Source: Deltaproteobacteria bacterium RIFOXYD12_FULL_56_24
GTDB lineage: Bacteria > Desulfobacterota > Desulfobulbia > Desulfobulbales > Desulfurivibrionaceae
Length of the DNA: 64,000 nt
Direction: 5' to 3'
Assembly: GCA_001799285.1 (NCBI GenBank)
Contig: MGTD01000047.1
Location: forward strand, 1 to 64,000
Translations under genes and position numbers: made by a program
Shown: in pieces, positions 28,388 through 37,236 of the stretch
How the letters are laid out: each line of letters begins with the position of its first letter
How positions within the stretch are numbered: the stretch's first letter is position 1
Notes under the pieces: generated by a model
Told to the model about the DNA's origin: nothing
What the model saw: only the letters and a program-made list of their open reading frames with translations
The model's database searches: none

Positions 28388-29400
28388 GGGTTACCTCCTT
28401 CAGCCATCGGCAGACAAAAGGCTTTGCCGCACCGGTAGACATTATGAGGAATATAGGCGGAACGCTCCAGCACGAGGGGAATCTGTCCCTCTGGCGCAAA
28501 TGGCAGAAGCGAACCCTCAGCCAGCATCCAGCAGTCAGCCCGGCGGAATTGGTGCGCTCCGTGACTACCGGCATGACCGGATCGACGCGCCAGAGAGTAG
28601 GCGCTTTGTTCGCCGACCAAAACGCCTCGTTCAATTTCCTGTCTGGTGGGATGATAGAGTGAAAGAAGAACATAGGCAGCGGTGGTATCCGGCGATTGAA
28701 ATTCAAAAGGTGCAGCAGTGAAGGAGAAACAACCGCGACCGATGGAACGGTCTGCGCCCAACCCTGAGTCGCCAAGCAGTCTCAACGCCACCTCAAAGCG
28801 TTTCCGTATTTCTTGATTGTCAAAGGATGCCAGAAAGAACAGACCGGAGTTGTTGTCGAAAAACTGGTCCGTGCAGTAAAAAAATGCCCCTTCGCGCACA
28901 CCGCCGCAAATCTGATCCACTGCCACACGGGGACGTTGCGCAACCTTTAGAAAAATTTGGGTTTCTTTCTCTACTGCTTGTAATCTGGCCGGAGGCGGAA
29001 AGACTGACTCTTCCGTTATATCAGCAAGGATCAGTTCTGACCCAGCAGAAACCTTTCTAAACAACGGTTCGGATAAGAACCGAATTTTTTTCAGATCTTT
29101 CAGATCAAACGGCAGTTGTCCGGTATCCATGTGGGCGACTACGTCCATAATCCTGTCGAAAGAACCGATTGGGACCGGAAAATAGCGACACCCACCAATA
29201 ACAGGAAAACCGCTACTTACCGTAAAGCCTGGTTCTCGGCATAACCCCTCGGGTTCGTCATCATAGAGCAGCAGCAGTTTCTGCACAAGCGCGGCCCACA
29301 GGGTGTCGGAGCGTACCATTTGCTCAACTCGTTCCTGGCCGATACCTTCAAGGCCGAAGTGAACGGGTGTGAAAAAAGTGAGTTGATATGCCCACATCAC
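28384..29400 (-). CDS. csm4: Type III-A RAMP protein Csm4
   Basis: LTFFTPVHFGLEGIGQERVEQMVRSDTLWAALVQ; LGDSGLGADRSIGRGCFSF. Confidence 0.9.
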   Translation of the reverse strand: MMWAYQLTFFTPVHFGLEGIGQERVEQMVRSDTLWAALVQKLLLLYDDEPEGLCREPGFTVSSGFPVIGGCRYFPVPIGSFDRIMDVVAHMDTGQLPFDLKDLKKIRFLSEPLFRKVSAGSELILADITEESVFPPPARLQAVEKETQIFLKVAQRPRVAVDQICGGVREGAFFYCTDQFFDNNSGLFFLASFDNQEIRKRFEVALRLLGDSGLGADRSIGRGCFSFTAAPFEFQSPDTTAAYVLLSLYHPTRQEIERGVLVGEQSAYSLARRSGHAGSHGAHQFRRADCWMLAEGSLLPFAPEGQIPLVLERSAYIPHNVYRCGKAFCLPMAEGGNP

Positions 29401-30188
29401 GAGACCTCACCCGTAGATCTGAAGAACTGGCCGAATTTCCCTTTAAAACTGGAATTTCTTCGATCCTTGTTGGTGCAGTAATCTTCCGCAGTACGTTCAG
29501 TTACTGCTTTGAGATTAAATTGAACCTGGCCGTACCCCCTGGTTCCCTGTCCGCCAAGATAGTCATCCTCCACCAGCATCAATCCTTGATTGAGAAGATC
29601 AATAAAAGCATCTGCCCGTGTGGTACCTGCACCATTTTTCACATCGACATTGTAAATATCAAGAACCATATCGAGCTTGAACCGTGCCCCGGCTGGTACC
29701 CGTTCAAAATTTCGTGGATTTGCCTGGGAGGTCAACCTGTCGATGGAGACCTCGGTCTTGATCTCGGTGCAGTGCATGTCAGTGTTTTCCGAGTTAGCCA
29801 GCTCGTCCACATTGATTAGCGAACCATCCCGGACCGTGAGACGAGTGGGTGCGTAATCAAGGCTTGCTCCGCCCTTGTCGGCTGCGAAACCGAACAGTTG
29901 CACAACATCCTCTTCAGGATTTTCACAGAGTTTACCCTCCCAGTTACCTTTTTTGTCCTGTTCCGGTCTGATCAGACCAAGGCTTTTCTCCAGGAGCGAA
30001 CGCATTTTTCCTTTCAGGGATGAACCAGGGATATAGGGCAGGTTGGTCAGGGGGTTGCGGACAACCACCTTATCGGCACCGCCTATGGAAAGGCCAAGGG
30101 AGGAGCCGCCCACATGCATGCCGGTCAGGAGAACAATTTCACCCTCAATAAAAACTTTTTTCTCAAGTTTCAATATATGTTCAGTCAT
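29397..30188 (-). CDS. csm3: Type III-A backbone RAMP Csm3
   Basis: LLTGMHVGGSSLGLSIGGADKVVVRNPLTNLPYIPGSSLKGKMRSLLE; LGGQGTRGYGQVQF. The Asp in IGGAD matches the catalytic position. Confidence 0.95.
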   Translation of the reverse strand: MTEHILKLEKKVFIEGEIVLLTGMHVGGSSLGLSIGGADKVVVRNPLTNLPYIPGSSLKGKMRSLLEKSLGLIRPEQDKKGNWEGKLCENPEEDVVQLFGFAADKGGASLDYAPTRLTVRDGSLINVDELANSENTDMHCTEIKTEVSIDRLTSQANPRNFERVPAGARFKLDMVLDIYNVDVKNGAGTTRADAFIDLLNQGLMLVEDDYLGGQGTRGYGQVQFNLKAVTERTAEDYCTNKDRRNSSFKGKFGQFFRSTGEVS

Positions 30189-30199
30189 GATAATGCTCC

Positions 30200-30670
30200 T
30201 TATTTTCCGCCATGGGCGCGGTGATAGGCGAGAATTGCTTCAAAAAGCTTGCAGAAGTTATTGAACCGGACAGATTCTGTTTCCTTGTCACCAGCGCAGA
30301 CAGCGTCGATGGCCCACGTGAGCCGCTGTTTGAGTCTCTCCAATCCTGTTTTATTATGCCTTCCTGTTGCATATGCCAGAAATGGTTTCAGCATGAGAAA
30401 GTCAATTTGCTGTTTCTGCTCCTTGATTCCCCCTTTTGCTTCGATAATTTTCATCTTTGAAAAAACCTGCCGTATTTGTGAGGTCGTCACTGATTCATCC
30501 ACTGTTTTCCTCGGTGCGACTTCGACTTTTTTGAGCGTTTTGGCAATATATTCGCCAAATTTCTGAGCCTCTTCGATAGCTGCGTTGTCCGGGCCATGCG
30601 TTACCCATGATTCCACCTGCGCTTTTTTTAAAGCCTGGCTGTCTGCATATTCATGTCTTCCATCAAGCAT
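30200..30670 (-). CDS. csm2: Type III-A small subunit Csm2
   Basis: 156 aa; TTSQIRQVFSKMKIIEA...LKPFLAYATGRHNKTGLERLKQRL; position between csm3 and cas10. Confidence 0.88.
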   Translation of the reverse strand: MLDGRHEYADSQALKKAQVESWVTHGPDNAAIEEAQKFGEYIAKTLKKVEVAPRKTVDESVTTSQIRQVFSKMKIIEAKGGIKEQKQQIDFLMLKPFLAYATGRHNKTGLERLKQRLTWAIDAVCAGDKETESVRFNNFCKLFEAILAYHRAHGGK

Positions 30671-33221
30671 TTTTCTTCTCCTTTTTCTCTGTCCGAAGTC
30701 TCAACTCACACCACCTACCCAATAACCCGAGCAGCGTAATGCCGGTTCTATCGGTTTCTGCAACCTTACAGAGAATGAATTGCTGAATTGAAGCAATTTC
30801 ATCCTTGATCCCTTTGTTACGCTCCACAAATCTTGCCAAACTATAGACCATCTGCCAGCGCCACTTTTCAGCCTCCAGTTGCTTTTCAATGGCAGCCATG
30901 GTCATCCCTGATTGTTTTAGGCGCTCCCTGCTTCCCTGCCAGGATGCGGCAATATCAAGCAGCCGCCGTAGCAAAGGCGCGTTTGCCGGGTCTTCCAACA
31001 GGCTCATTAAGTTATTAAACTGATTCACAATATCCTTAAACTCCTTCCAGTGCATCGGTGTGTCGAGGAAGGTGAAAGAAGATTTACGCACCGGGGCATG
31101 TCCGTTCAACCGGGTTTCATGATGCTTTGCCCGGTGTTCCGCTTCACCGGCCATTTCGGCGCTCTTATAAATGGGGAACTTTCCGCCGGTTATGACCATG
31201 CCGCCGGAAAGAGAGAGCGACCTGTTATTGCAACAAAACTGCTCAAATCGATCATGGATGGTAAGGGCAAGTTCGGGGAGAGCATCCCAAGCGCCAAGAA
31301 GGAACAGGTCGTCGCCCCCGGCGTAGACCACCGTTACCCGCTCCGCTAAGTCCGGATCGTTGCGGATTATGCCAGGCAAGAGGCCGCTGAAAAAAAGGTT
31401 AAGCTGCCAACTGAGGGTGGTGATCCTGCCTAATGAGTGGAATCTTTGAGAATGCTCTGTTTCATGCCGGTAGTTTGTCAGCCCCTCGCTGAAAATCTTG
31501 CCAAGGTTGTCCACATCCATGCGCAATACGCCGAGCCGTTTAACACCCATGGAAAGATCGGCTATTTCATCGAAAGTACGGTCAGCAAAGGCGTGGGTTG
31601 CAGCTACGAGATATGGCGAGGAGTTGACGATGGCACTATTCATTTGCCGGGGAATGGAATGAAAATTTGGATCATTGAGGGACCAAAGTTGGGTCCTGGA
31701 ACCGGTTACGGACAAGGGTAGGTCCTTCATAAACCAGATGTGCCGGTTGATTTTCCTGTTCGGCAATTTGAGTTGCAGGCGGAAGGTGGGTCGCTCACCG
31801 CTCACCGTATCCGTATCAGCGATGAGGATATAGTGAGAATTTGCCAGCTTGCGTCCGGCTTCCTCCATCTGATTACATGCAACACAATGGCCCGTATCTC
31901 TGGGAACTGATCTGTGGCACACCTCGCAGGTCCCTGCATCGCCACTCTTTACTCCAAACAGCAGGTCATAATTTTCGCTTGCAAGATCGGCGTAGCGTTG
32001 CCTGTCCTGATAGACAAGCTGCCGGGTCAAATCATCCCATATCTGGTAAAGTGTGCGGCCGCTTTGCCGGGTAAGATCTTCTCCAGAAATCGGGATGTGC
32101 CCCATTCTCACAAAAATGTCGCCATTGAATGCTGAAAATAGCTCACTGTTAACTTTACCGGTCAGCTCCTCAAGGGTCTTGATTACATTCTCATGGTTGG
32201 GCAACAGAATGTAGAATTTTCCTCCGCTTGCATAGAGGATGTTGGCCGGGGTTAGACCAAAAATATCGACAAACTCTCTGGCAAGAAGATCTGCGAGTAG
32301 TTGGATGTAGAATGATCGCCCTTTCAGGGTTTTGTATGCTCCCTTTGACGAAATTTGATAAATGAAGTTCTGTATACCACTCAGGTCACCGCAGAAGAGA
32401 AGGTATTTCTGGGGACGCCTGTCTTCCACCTTCTCCAACGAAAGCGTGTTCGTAGTCGCATGGTAGAAATACATGCAGGCTGCCAAAGCTGCTGTGGCCT
32501 TTTGGTGGTCAAAGAGCGATACATCCGGCATTTCCTCTTTTCTTGTCGATGCTGGCAGGCACCATTGCCAGGCACGACAGATCTCAAGCAGAGTTGAAAA
32601 ATGATCCACAATGTCAAGACCGAGCTCTTGGTTTGGTCGAATCGCTTTGACAAAATTCACCCAGTGCTGCCGATAGTCGGCTTGTACCTGTTCCGCAACA
32701 TACTCATCCGCTGGGACCGGTGGAATGTGTTCTTGCACGTTCGTACCATAAAGACAACCTTCTTCCCTGATTCGGAAGCGCCAGTCTTCCACTGGGTCGT
32801 CGGAATATCTTTTGAGACAAACCCTGGACATGATACTGATAAGCGGGGTTTTGCTCTTTTTTTCTCTGCCGTGGGTATCATAGGCTGATGCATCATCTCC
32901 TTTAGCCCGTTCATGGCCGGAGGAAATCCGGTCAGCTTCGGCTATGATTGTTTCATAGATATTGCCTTTGCGGGGTTTGTGGTGCCTTGTGGCCATATTG
33001 AGAATCGTGCATTCGCGGTCACCCCCATAAGATTGGCTTAACCGTTCCTCCGCAAAAAGCTGCTTCAGGGCCAGCTCTGTGTGATGAGCATGAGCGTAAC
33101 GGTACTCTTGCTGCACCATATCCTGGTCGGCTGGTTCAACAGCGTATGCTCGTTCAGCAAACTTGCCGAGGTCATGAAACATTCCTGCAATTGATATGGC
33201 CTTCAGAATTTTTTCGTCCAT
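30663..33221 (-). CDS. cas10: Cas10/Csm1 with HD and Palm (GGDD) domains
   Basis: IAGMFHDLGKFAERAYA (HD), CEVCHRSVPRDTGHCVACNQMEEAG (Zn), VTVVYAGGDDLFLLGAWD (GGDD). Confidence 0.96.
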   Translation of the reverse strand: MDEKILKAISIAGMFHDLGKFAERAYAVEPADQDMVQQEYRYAHAHHTELALKQLFAEERLSQSYGGDRECTILNMATRHHKPRKGNIYETIIAEADRISSGHERAKGDDASAYDTHGREKKSKTPLISIMSRVCLKRYSDDPVEDWRFRIREEGCLYGTNVQEHIPPVPADEYVAEQVQADYRQHWVNFVKAIRPNQELGLDIVDHFSTLLEICRAWQWCLPASTRKEEMPDVSLFDHQKATAALAACMYFYHATTNTLSLEKVEDRRPQKYLLFCGDLSGIQNFIYQISSKGAYKTLKGRSFYIQLLADLLAREFVDIFGLTPANILYASGGKFYILLPNHENVIKTLEELTGKVNSELFSAFNGDIFVRMGHIPISGEDLTRQSGRTLYQIWDDLTRQLVYQDRQRYADLASENYDLLFGVKSGDAGTCEVCHRSVPRDTGHCVACNQMEEAGRKLANSHYILIADTDTVSGERPTFRLQLKLPNRKINRHIWFMKDLPLSVTGSRTQLWSLNDPNFHSIPRQMNSAIVNSSPYLVAATHAFADRTFDEIADLSMGVKRLGVLRMDVDNLGKIFSEGLTNYRHETEHSQRFHSLGRITTLSWQLNLFFSGLLPGIIRNDPDLAERVTVVYAGGDDLFLLGAWDALPELALTIHDRFEQFCCNNRSLSLSGGMVITGGKFPIYKSAEMAGEAEHRAKHHETRLNGHAPVRKSSFTFLDTPMHWKEFKDIVNQFNNLMSLLEDPANAPLLRRLLDIAASWQGSRERLKQSGMTMAAIEKQLEAEKWRWQMVYSLARFVERNKGIKDEIASIQQFILCKVAETDRTGITLLGLLGRWCELRLRTEKKEKKNA

Positions 33222-33269
33222 AACACTCCTTTCTGCCGGTTATACCCAAGCAAGCATTGCTTCAAACAA

Positions 33270-33359
33270 TTAAGAAATCGTGCGGCTATAATATAATGAA
33301 TTCTTCCCAACATCATGCAGCACCCCGGCCAGGGCGATTTTCAGGGTGGTTTCCTGCAT
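33270..33359 (-). pseudogene. Relic of a second cas10/csm1: N-terminal HD peptide followed by a stop
   Basis: Reverse-strand translation MQETTLKIALAGVLHDVGKNSLYYSRTIS*, matching the start of Csm1 HD domains. Confidence 0.6.
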
Positions 33360-33616
33360 GCAATGCACCTCCTTAACCTCTTGATTTTTCACCATCTCAG
33401 ACTCTACTCCTACCACACACTATCCCCAACTCTCAAACACGAAATAGGCAAAGCGCAATGAGGGGCGCATAAGCGCCAACGGATAACGCATCCGTGCTGT
33501 GTTGATCGTGCCTGCGTGTCTTCCCCATTCCTCTGGTTTTTGTTGCGATCAACAACTTATCGCATTATCATTGACATCAAATGCAACATCTTAAAAGCAT
33601 CACATGTGGAGAAAAT

Positions 33617-33895
33617 ATGACCCTCAATATCACTGAAGACATCCGCTCCATCACCGAACTGAAGCGAGACACCAGCGCCATTCTCAATCAATTGCACACC
33701 ACCGGTCGGCCGGTGGTGCTGACCGTGAACGGCAAGGCTGAAGCGGTGATTATGGGCGCAGTTGAATACGAAAAAAACACCCGTGCCTTGAATCTTCTGA
33801 AACTGCTTCTTCCTGCGGAGCAAGATGTCCGGGAAGGGCTGGTCCAGGAGGCGAAATCCTTTTTCGAGGAGTTCAGGCGTGCCAGAAACATATAA
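33617..33895 (+). CDS. Phd/YefM-type antitoxin
   Basis: IRSITELKRDTSAILNQLHTTGRPVVLTVNGKAEAVIMGAVEYE. Confidence 0.88.
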   Translation: MTLNITEDIRSITELKRDTSAILNQLHTTGRPVVLTVNGKAEAVIMGAVEYEKNTRALNLLKLLLPAEQDVREGLVQEAKSFFEEFRRARNI

Positions 33896-34178
33896 CCTCC
33901 TCATTACCAGGCACGCAGAAAACGATCTCGCTGAAATCTACGATTATATTGCCGCTGACAGACCGGCCGGGGCGGCTGTCTTTGTCCTTGAGCTTGAAGA
34001 GAAAATCTCCACTCTTGCCACCCTGCCGGAGTGCGCCTCTCTTATCCCTGAAAACAGCTTGCTGGGGATGGACTACCGCCACCTCATTCATGGCAGATAC
34101 AGGATTATCTTCAGGGTTTATGGAGATTCCGTGATCGTCCTCAGGGTCATTCATGGCAACAGGTTGTTGGACTTGTAA
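33879..34178 (+). CDS. ParE/RelE-type toxin
   Basis: YNLLITRHAENDLAEIYDYIAADRPAGAAVFVLELEEKISTLATLPE...YRIIFRVYGDSVIVLRVIHGNR; GTG start overlapping the antitoxin. Confidence 0.87.
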   Translation: MPETYNLLITRHAENDLAEIYDYIAADRPAGAAVFVLELEEKISTLATLPECASLIPENSLLGMDYRHLIHGRYRIIFRVYGDSVIVLRVIHGNRLLDL

Positions 34179-34216
34179 TCAGGCTGCTACGCCTCGAACC
34201 CATTTCCTCAGCGCCC

Positions 34217-34819
34217 CTACTGCCTCACCCTGGCCAGAGTCCGTTTCTGTTCCAGCATGATAATGGCGTTGTTCATCTGCTCTTTCGCCACCTTGGTCTG
34301 GGCCTCGCAATCCGGGGCCTCGCAGTTTTTAAGAATTGATTCCTCGGTGCGGCCGTGTTCTTCAAGCAGGCTCAACCGCCGCCGGTCAAAAAACTTGTCG
34401 CGGTTCTCGGCGGAGTCAAAGGCATCCGGGGTAAGCAATACGGTGACCAAGGGCGGATACTGATGCAAAGCGCCGCTCACCCCGTCAATGGCAACTCCGA
34501 TAATGCCCCCAAACAAAATATTGCCGAAGGTCATCCCCTGAATACTGGCTTCCATGGCAAGGGCAGACTCGAAATAGCCCTCTTTTTTACAGTTTACGGT
34601 AACGGTGTCCTTGTCCTTTTCCACCAGAAGCGTGCCAGGGGTCTGGGCGACTGCCCCGATCATTGCGCCTTCCCGACTCATGGTGCAGTTGGCCCCCGGC
34701 GGATCGGTGTTGATGGTGACCGATTGTGAACTTCCCTTGGTGATGGTGGCGCAACCAGTGGTAAAAGCGCCCAGCAGCAGGGCTGCGGCGATCAGTAAAA
34801 AGCTGTTTCTTCCTGGCAT
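34217..34819 (-). CDS. Putative lipoprotein with PEGA-like segment
   Basis: Lipobox LLLGAFTTGC; TITKGSSQSVTINTDPPGANCTMSREG. Confidence 0.75.
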   Translation of the reverse strand: MPGRNSFLLIAAALLLGAFTTGCATITKGSSQSVTINTDPPGANCTMSREGAMIGAVAQTPGTLLVEKDKDTVTVNCKKEGYFESALAMEASIQGMTFGNILFGGIIGVAIDGVSGALHQYPPLVTVLLTPDAFDSAENRDKFFDRRRLSLLEEHGRTEESILKNCEAPDCEAQTKVAKEQMNNAIIMLEQKRTLARVRQ

Positions 34820-34923
34820 CTCATTTCTCCTTTGTTGGGATTATCACGGACGATGCGCCCGTTCTTTCCCGGTCAGGAGACCATAGAAGCCTGAACACTA
34901 AAAGAACTGCAATGTTGCTATTC

Positions 34924-36042
34924 TTACCATTCCATTCTGATTCGATTGCGGTCGAGTAAAATACCGTATCTGGTGTCGGGCCTTGAGCCGCAGGAGGAAA
35001 TCTCAAGCTCAGCCAGACAGGACTGGCCAAAGGCGCTAAGCAGGTCTTTGCGGATCTTTGATTTGTAGGATTGAAAATTCTCCCGGTTAAGACCGCCGAT
35101 ACCGGAGTCGCTCATCTCCTCGATCAGGCGGCTACCGGGGATTTTTTCGTACATTCGGGCCAGGTCATCAGTGCCCAGCACCTGGGAAGCATCCAGAAAA
35201 CAGTCGGTGCAACCGGCGCAGGCGCATGTTTGGCGACATTCTTTTTTCTGGGCGGCAAAAAAAGCGTAAAGAGCCAGCCGGGTTGGATGCAGGTCACGCT
35301 CGGTTCTGCCAAAGATCAATTTCCCTTCGGCAAGATTAATCACCAGTATCTGCGGAGTGTCGCGGATGAGGGTTTGCATTAGTTCGGCCGGGGGCCGGGG
35401 CTGATCGAGAAAGTCCTGGCGCAGCTGGTCTCTCACCGAGACAAAGGGGATGGTGACCAGGTGGATGGAGGCGTAACGGGTTTCCTTCCAGTATGGCTGG
35501 CCCTTGTCGTCCTTAAGCTGCACCGGCACGGACTGACGGGGCGGAAACCAGAAATCCCGGCAGGATTCAAATTCCGGCGAAACCAGGACATGAAAGATGC
35601 GGTCTTGGGGGCGGCCGTAAAGCTGAGCCGCGAGGGTCAAGCAGGAGGTCATGGTTTTTCGCCCGCCAGCGACCAGAAAAAAAACCGCCAGTCCAGGATC
35701 GGCGGTAAAGCGGAAGGCAAGATCGAGGCAACTTTGCATCAGGAACTCGTTGTCTTCCGGCGTGATGATATCTTCAAGCTCCCGGCCCATGGGGTCACGC
35801 AGAACATGGACATTTTTGCCGCTGAAATCAATGGCGCCGACCGGGATGTCCTGGTCGGCGAGAAAGGCGGCGAAACGACCGCTGTCCGGCGCTAGAAGGT
35901 CTGCCAGGATACGCTCCCGTCCTTTCCGGGTGGTGATGCAGTGGATGGCATGGACTTCTCGGCCCTCGTGGCGCAGGGCGTAAAGCGCCTCGGTGATGAC
36001 TTGGGGCGAGAGACCGGAAACGGCCAAGAGGATGTTTCTCAC
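34924..36042 (-). CDS. NE0113-family (TIGR02584) CARF-domain CRISPR-associated protein
   Basis: GTG start RNILLAVSGLSPQVITEALYALRHEGREVHAIHCITTRKGRERI; VFFLVAGGRKTMTSCLTLAAQLYGRPQDRIFHVLVSPEFE. GTGA overlap with cas6. Confidence 0.85.
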   Translation of the reverse strand: MRNILLAVSGLSPQVITEALYALRHEGREVHAIHCITTRKGRERILADLLAPDSGRFAAFLADQDIPVGAIDFSGKNVHVLRDPMGRELEDIITPEDNEFLMQSCLDLAFRFTADPGLAVFFLVAGGRKTMTSCLTLAAQLYGRPQDRIFHVLVSPEFESCRDFWFPPRQSVPVQLKDDKGQPYWKETRYASIHLVTIPFVSVRDQLRQDFLDQPRPPAELMQTLIRDTPQILVINLAEGKLIFGRTERDLHPTRLALYAFFAAQKKECRQTCACAGCTDCFLDASQVLGTDDLARMYEKIPGSRLIEEMSDSGIGGLNRENFQSYKSKIRKDLLSAFGQSCLAELEISSCGSRPDTRYGILLDRNRIRMEW

Positions 36043-37019
36043 GCAATGGTCTCCACTTTGATCCGACCCAGGCCGAAGGAGGTTTGCTTGCCCAGATGAA
36101 CCGCTTCGCAATAACGAAGCAGAGGCAGAAATTCCCCAAGATTATTCCCTTCGTAAACAAGTTCCCCTGTTATTCCTCCCATGAGCATGGCGGCTTTCTG
36201 GCGATTGCTGTAGCGCTCGATTTCCTGCCACTCACAGTTTGCCGTCAGCGTGCGCACACTGGCGGCGCGCGCCGCCAGCCCCCGGTAGTCGAGAGTTGGC
36301 TCGCCATTGCCGTAAGCCGCTTCCAAAGAAGAAACACGGCGCAGAGCGGCCCGGACAAGCAGGTGGAAAGGCAGATCATCCTGGAAACGATTGTCTGATT
36401 TGATCCGTAATGGGGTCAGGCAGGCGAGGTTTATCCGAGAGATTGACGACTGCGAAGGTTCGGCGGCAAAGGACGGCTCTGCCAGATTGACCGCCGGCTT
36501 AAGGGTTTCACCCTCAAAGATGACGGTGTCACCCTGTTGAACCGAGTCGAGAAGAAAGCGGCCCCCATTGGTGGTGGAGGCATTTTTGCCGAGGCCGGCC
36601 TTGCCCATTTCTCCAACCCCGTATACCAGATGGGGAAGATATTCATTGGCCTTGCCGAACAGGGAAATGGAAAAGGAAAAGGGCGTGCCCTTCGGCCAGG
36701 CGCGTTGCTCAGTGTCAGGCGGGATAAGCACATAAGGATGCGGCCGGCGGCCCGCCTTTCCTGTTTCGATTTCAAAGAGGAAAGCGTAGGCGCAGTTGCT
36801 TGACAGCAGACAGCCTCCACATTCCTGACGCCTCAGGGCGCAGACAGTCCGCTTTAAGGCATGGCCCAGCCCTCCCCGGATAGTTGAACCCTTGAAGGCT
36901 GGGAGCAATGCCTCCGTCTCGAACCGGCAAAAAAACGTATAGGTTCCCATCCGCATGGCATCGTTCCTGTTTTTTAAAAAAGACAGCAGACTCCCGCCAC
37001 AAAATGCGGACCATGCCAT
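36039..37019 (-). CDS. cas6: CRISPR pre-crRNA endoribonuclease Cas6
   Basis: FKGSTIRGGLGHALKRTVCALRRQECGGCLLSSNCAYAFLFE; C-terminal HLGKQTSFGLGRI. True start is probably MRMGTYTFF, internal to the ORF. Confidence 0.9.
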   Translation of the reverse strand: MAWSAFCGGSLLSFLKNRNDAMRMGTYTFFCRFETEALLPAFKGSTIRGGLGHALKRTVCALRRQECGGCLLSSNCAYAFLFEIETGKAGRRPHPYVLIPPDTEQRAWPKGTPFSFSISLFGKANEYLPHLVYGVGEMGKAGLGKNASTTNGGRFLLDSVQQGDTVIFEGETLKPAVNLAEPSFAAEPSQSSISRINLACLTPLRIKSDNRFQDDLPFHLLVRAALRRVSSLEAAYGNGEPTLDYRGLAARAASVRTLTANCEWQEIERYSNRQKAAMLMGGITGELVYEGNNLGEFLPLLRYCEAVHLGKQTSFGLGRIKVETIA

Positions 37020-37236
37020 TCTAACTGAACGGAAAATTGGGGCACTTAATGCAACATTGCAAACACCAGCATTATTTTAGGAGCCGTTACGAAATACTCT
37101 CTGCCTACTCGACCATTTCGTTTACGGCTCTTTATGCCGTTAAGGTTACCCAAATGACGACCTTATTTTGTTACAACGGCTTACTATCATGCCTGACACG
37201 TTAAAGCACGTAAAATCTCCATTGATCGCTTCCCAA

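Noticed and set aside
37081-37132. Short inverted repeat GAGCCGTTACGAAAT...ATTTCGTTTACGGCTC upstream of manC/cas6
   Set aside because: Could be a terminator or operator, but one imperfect copy with no clear T-tract; insufficient evidence.
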